NCBI RefSeq assembly: GCF_000496755.2
Contig: NZ_AYKS02000064.1
Coordinates: forward strand, 1 to 19,169
DNA from: Serratia sp. DD3
GTDB lineage: Bacteria > Pseudomonadota > Gammaproteobacteria > Enterobacterales > Enterobacteriaceae
Reading direction: 5' to 3'
Length of the DNA stretch: 19,169 nucleotides
In this document: in pieces, positions 16,341-19,169 of the stretch
How the letters are laid out: every line of letters begins with the position of its first letter
Position numbering within the stretch: position 1 is the first letter of the stretch
Notes under the pieces: generated by a model
Databases searched by the model: none
What the model was told of the DNA's origin: nothing
The model's input: only the letters and a program-made list of their open reading frames with translations
Made by a program: the position numbers and the translations under genes

Positions 16341-16626
16341 ACCTAATTCTATTCGTGATTAAGTAAAAATTTATAGGGGATCATCTAATATATTATGTCG
16401 GCTGAATTGATAAATATGCCCTTCTATATCCTATAATGATTTTTTTATTTTTTTGAATTTAAATGCTGTTTTTATTGGTTTTGCTATATTTTTATTCTGA
16501 TTTTAGTTTGAAATTAAATTGTCACTGTCGCATTTTCTTTATTTTCTCATTTTATTTCGTGGGTATTATTTTTCACTTAAAAATAGATAATGGCTAATAT
16601 TTCATAAGAATGATTTAGCTGAGTTA

Positions 16627-16642
16627 TTAATGGCACCATTAA
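16627..16642. promoter_or_regulatory. 16-bp palindrome, operator candidate for the helicase gene
   Basis: TTAATGGCACCATTAA has perfect 7-bp arms around a CA centre. It lies 152 bp before the ATG at 16795, in the promoter region, and is the most symmetric element in the gap. The form suits a homodimeric repressor. No such regulator is encoded in the window. Confidence 0.45.
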
Positions 16643-16794
16643 GGTTGATGCGATATCGGGTTTCCTTTCACGAAGTTAATATCATCGAAAATTAAAATTT
16701 ATCTCTGTGTAAGTCGTCTTTTCGACCGATATCCCTATTGGCTCAATTCGTAGAATTATTCTTTTTTTATTTTTCGCTCTTGGGAATAACTGCC

Positions 16795-18759
16795 ATGAAA
16801 ATTTATCTGTACCATAACCTCAATCCGAACCAAATCCCCGGATATGACAAGTTTGTGCAGGCTATCACGGCAGATAATTTTACCCAGGCTGACGTGCGGA
16901 AAATTGATACCAACCTCTATCGTGCGCGGCTCAATATACGCGACCGATTACTTTTTTCGTTTTATCGCTACAACCATGAAACGGTTTGCCTGGTGCTGGA
17001 GTACCTCCCCAATCACGCCTACCACACCTCACGCTTTATTCGCCAACAGGTGGTGATTGATGAAGAGCGCCTGCAGCCAGTACTGAATCCCGACGAGGTG
17101 CAGCCTGAACCGATGGCTTACATCAATGTGACACCGGGCCGATTCTATCGGCTAGATAAAATGTTGTCGTTTGATGATGATCAGCAAGCGTTGTTTGAAC
17201 ATCCTCTACCTTTGGTGATTGTGGGTTCCGCAGGTAGTGGTAAAACGGCATTGGTGCTGGAGAAAATGAAGCAGGCGACGGGGGAGATCCTTTATCTCAG
17301 CCTCTCTTCTTTTCTGGTTGAGAAGGCGCGGACACTTTACCGGGCCAGTGGCGAAGAAAATGAATTGCAACAGGTGGATTTTCTCTCCTTGCGTGAGTTT
17401 CTGGAGATGCTGAGTGTTCCAGAGGGAAAAGAGGTGACCTTCAATGCGTTTAATTCCTGGTTGCCGCGCAATAAAGTAACGGCCTCTTTGGGGTCGGCGC
17501 ATACTCTGTTTGAAGAGTTTCGTGGTGTGATTGGCGCTTCGGTATCAGAACAGGGGCCTTTGAGTCGTGAAGCCTATCTGGCATTGGGGATCAAGCAATC
17601 TCTTTATCCTGTAGAGGCCCGGGGCGAAGTCTATGTGCTGTTTGAACGCTATGTTGCTTGGTTGAAACAATCTCGGCAGTACGATACCAACCTGCTCAGC
17701 CACCAATACTTATCACGTGCAACGCCGAGCTACGATTTTATCTTTATTGATGAAATTCAGGATATGACGCCTATCCAGTTGTTTCTGATACTAAAAACAT
17801 TGCGTACTGCTAACCAATTTCTGCTCTGTGGTGATGCCAATCAGGTGGTTCATCCCAATTTTTTCTCTTGGAGCAAACTCAAAAGTCTGTTCTTCCAGCA
17901 TCATCAGGGGAGTGATGCGGGTATCCGGATTTTACAAGCGAACTACCGCAACGCGCCACATGTCACCAACCTGGCTAATCGTCTACTGCAGCTTAAACAA
18001 ACCCGGTTCGGTGCCATTGACAGAGAGAGTCATTATGTTGTCAAAAGTGGTGGTCAGACTGAGGGCTTTGTCTCCCTGTTAGAAGATAAAAACAGTGTAA
18101 AGAAGGAGTTAAACGAAAAAACGGCACGTTCAGCTAACGTGGCCGTTGTGGTTATGCACCCAGAGCAAAAAGAGTTGGCCAGGCGCTGGTTTAAAACTCC
18201 GCTGGTGTTCTCGGTTCAAGAAGCCAAAGGGTTGGAATATGAAACGGTGATTTTATTTAACTTGGTGAGCGAAGCCAGCAAGGTGTTCGATGATATCTGT
18301 CAGGGTGTCTCTGTTGAGGACCTTGAAGGAGAAGCGCGGCGTTATGCGCGCCCACGTGACAAACAGGATCGCTCAGCGGAAATTTACAAATTCTTTATCA
18401 ATGCATTGTACGTTGCCATTACTCGAGCTACCCACAATGTTTATCTGGTGGAGCAACGTATACCGCATCCGCTGTGGTCATTACTGGCACTTTCTCACCG
18501 TACCAAGGTTGAGGAGCTGCGCGAAGAGTCTTCAAGTTTGGATGAATGGCAAGAGGCTGCCCGTCAATTGGAACGCCAGGGTAAGCAAGAACAAGCCGAT
18601 GCGATCCGCGAACAGATAACACAGCAGCAGGGTGTTTCCTGGCAGGTTATTGATCCGGTGATGGTCGGTCTGGGCCAGTGGCCACAACCGATTATTGCAG
18701 AGAGCAGCAATAAAGCCTCAACATTACAGGCTGTCAACAGCGATTTAACGCTGGCATAG
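16795..18759 (+). CDS. RelE/ParE-like domain fused to UvrD-like superfamily 1 helicase
   Basis: A 654-residue protein. Residues 1-95 look like a RelE/ParE-superfamily toxin fold: VRKIDTNLYRARLNIRDRLLF (34-54) corresponds to the strand-turn region that usually reads L.G.YRIRIGDYRVIY, and VCLVLEYLPNHAYHTSRF (64-81) to its last strand and H.xY end. A complete SF1 ATPase follows: Q motif (FDDDQ, 126-130), Walker A GSAGSGKT (144-151), Walker B FIFIDEIQD (315-323), motif III LLCGDANQ (343-350), motif IV QANYRN (381-386), motif V VQEAKGLEYETVIL (474-487), motif VI ALYVAITRATHNVYL (537-551). No nuclease motif is seen. The frame is open from TTG 16738, but ATG 16795 (GGGA 9-12 bp upstream) begins the toxin-like domain. 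It is a lone gene between an AT-rich gap and an IS. Similar fused proteins are, I believe, annotated only as helicases; function unknown. RNA or DNA repair, or phage defence, are possible. Confidence 0.85.
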   Translation: MKIYLYHNLNPNQIPGYDKFVQAITADNFTQADVRKIDTNLYRARLNIRDRLLFSFYRYNHETVCLVLEYLPNHAYHTSRFIRQQVVIDEERLQPVLNPDEVQPEPMAYINVTPGRFYRLDKMLSFDDDQQALFEHPLPLVIVGSAGSGKTALVLEKMKQATGEILYLSLSSFLVEKARTLYRASGEENELQQVDFLSLREFLEMLSVPEGKEVTFNAFNSWLPRNKVTASLGSAHTLFEEFRGVIGASVSEQGPLSREAYLALGIKQSLYPVEARGEVYVLFERYVAWLKQSRQYDTNLLSHQYLSRATPSYDFIFIDEIQDMTPIQLFLILKTLRTANQFLLCGDANQVVHPNFFSWSKLKSLFFQHHQGSDAGIRILQANYRNAPHVTNLANRLLQLKQTRFGAIDRESHYVVKSGGQTEGFVSLLEDKNSVKKELNEKTARSANVAVVVMHPEQKELARRWFKTPLVFSVQEAKGLEYETVILFNLVSEASKVFDDICQGVSVEDLEGEARRYARPRDKQDRSAEIYKFFINALYVAITRATHNVYLVEQRIPHPLWSLLALSHRTKVEELREESSSLDEWQEAARQLERQGKQEQADAIREQITQQQGVSWQVIDPVMVGLGQWPQPIIAESSNKASTLQAVNSDLTLA

Positions 18760-18916
18760 TTTTGACCTATAACGTTTATGGATGACACCCCAAGGCGACT
18801 AGGGACCAAAGCGACGTAAGCAGCAGATAAAATTTATGTATTTTAAAATGCTTGCTGCGGCCCCAAGAAACACCAGACAGTAGATGTATCTTAAAATAAG
18901 AGATAGGCTTAAACAT

Positions 18917-19169
18917 ATGTCTAATACTGGTTCTAATTTTGAGATGACTGGAATACTGTTGGGACAGGAGCGCCGTAAACGTAAGACTCCGCAGGAAAAG
19001 ATCGCCATTATTCAACAGGCTATGGAGCCAGGTATGACCCTGTCTCATGTGGCTCGTCTGCATAGTATTCAGCCCAGCCTGTTGTTCAAGTGGAAGAAAC
19101 AATATATTGAAGGCAGCCTTACCGCTGTTGCCGCCGGCGAGGAAGTGGTTCCGGCATCTGAGCTGGCTA
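18917..19169 (+). CDS. IS3-family (IS2-group) transposase orfA, 3' truncated by window edge
   Basis: The frame is open from ATG 18917 to the window end (84 codons). From the second ATG at 18944 it reads [19 protein letters not shown], then [40 protein letters not shown] and VVPASELA. This follows IS2 OrfA ([25 protein letters not shown] ... [19 protein letters not shown], cited in parts) very closely. It is the HTH_Tnp_1-type DNA-binding subunit; OrfB would follow by frameshifting. The true start may be 18944, which matches the IS2 start. The left terminal repeat should lie between 18760 and 18916; TGGAT at 18779 is a possible IS2-like tip, unproven. This element is a different IS3 subgroup from the one at 361-908. 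Confidence 0.85.
   Translation, partial: MSNTGSNFEMTGILLGQERRKRKTPQEKIAIIQQAMEPGMTLSHVARLHSIQPSLLFKWKKQYIEGSLTAVAAGEEVVPASELA

Larger units (their letters stand above)
15965..16794. other. 830-bp AT-rich non-coding gap before the toxin-like/helicase gene
   Basis: No gene is supported. The first 200 bp are of ordinary composition and hold a CCCCTG/CAGGGG inverted repeat (16086-16091 and 16107-16112). From about 16200 the DNA is very AT-rich with long T tracts (16440-16560), typical of H-NS-bound transferred DNA. It contains an 18-bp sequence shared with the Fic promoter (16229-16246) and three further inverted repeats listed separately. The promoter of the downstream gene must lie here, but no clear -35/-10 pair stands out. 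Confidence 0.6.

Overview
The window looks like chromosomal DNA of an enterobacterium of the Yersiniaceae type, most like Serratia. The housekeeping proteins (Gor, RlmJ, PrlC, RsmJ, GdhA, UspA, UspB, PitA, YhiN) align over their full length with Escherichia coli proteins as I remember them. They keep the E. coli gor-rlmJ-prlC-rsmJ ... uspA-uspB-pitA-yhiN neighbourhood. A periplasmic 5'-nucleotidase-type gene and gdhA sit where E. coli has dtpB. Decayed or nested insertion sequences at both ends suggest a genome with active IS expansion, such as a host-associated Serratia, but the species is a guess.

Layout. 1-908: IS debris, an IS4-family transposase C-terminus with an IS10-like right end inserted into an IS3-family orfB, which also carries two adjacent in-frame TGA codons. 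948-2342 (minus): a three-gene operon with a canonical Fic AMP-transferase, an upstream overlapping partner carrying the Fic-inhibition motif, and an 88-aa protein of unknown function. 2554-4907 (minus): gorA (glutathione reductase) and rlmJ (23S rRNA m6A methylase). 5172-7969 (plus): prlC-rsmJ (oligopeptidase A and 16S rRNA m2G methylase), with a heat-shock-like promoter. 8107-9999 (plus): exported metallophosphatase/5'-nucleotidase. 10062-12034 (minus): gdhA and uspA, each with its own signals. 12599-12934 (plus): uspB. 12990-14495 (minus): pitA. 14765-15964 (plus): yhiN. 15965-16794: an 830-bp AT-rich gap with several inverted repeats. 16795-18759 (plus): a 654-aa protein with an N-terminal RelE/ParE-toxin-like domain joined to a complete UvrD-like superfamily 1 helicase. 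18917-19169: start of an IS2-group orfA, cut by the window edge.

The core genes serve redox balance, ribosome maturation, peptide turnover, nucleotide salvage, nitrogen assimilation, stress survival and phosphate uptake. They are mostly single transcription units separated by recognisable terminators. The two accessory islands at the ends, the Fic operon and the toxin-like/helicase gene, both border IS elements. They share an 18-bp AT-rich sequence upstream and are the best candidates for undescribed biology. All assignments come from reading the sequence and remembered family features; no database search was run.
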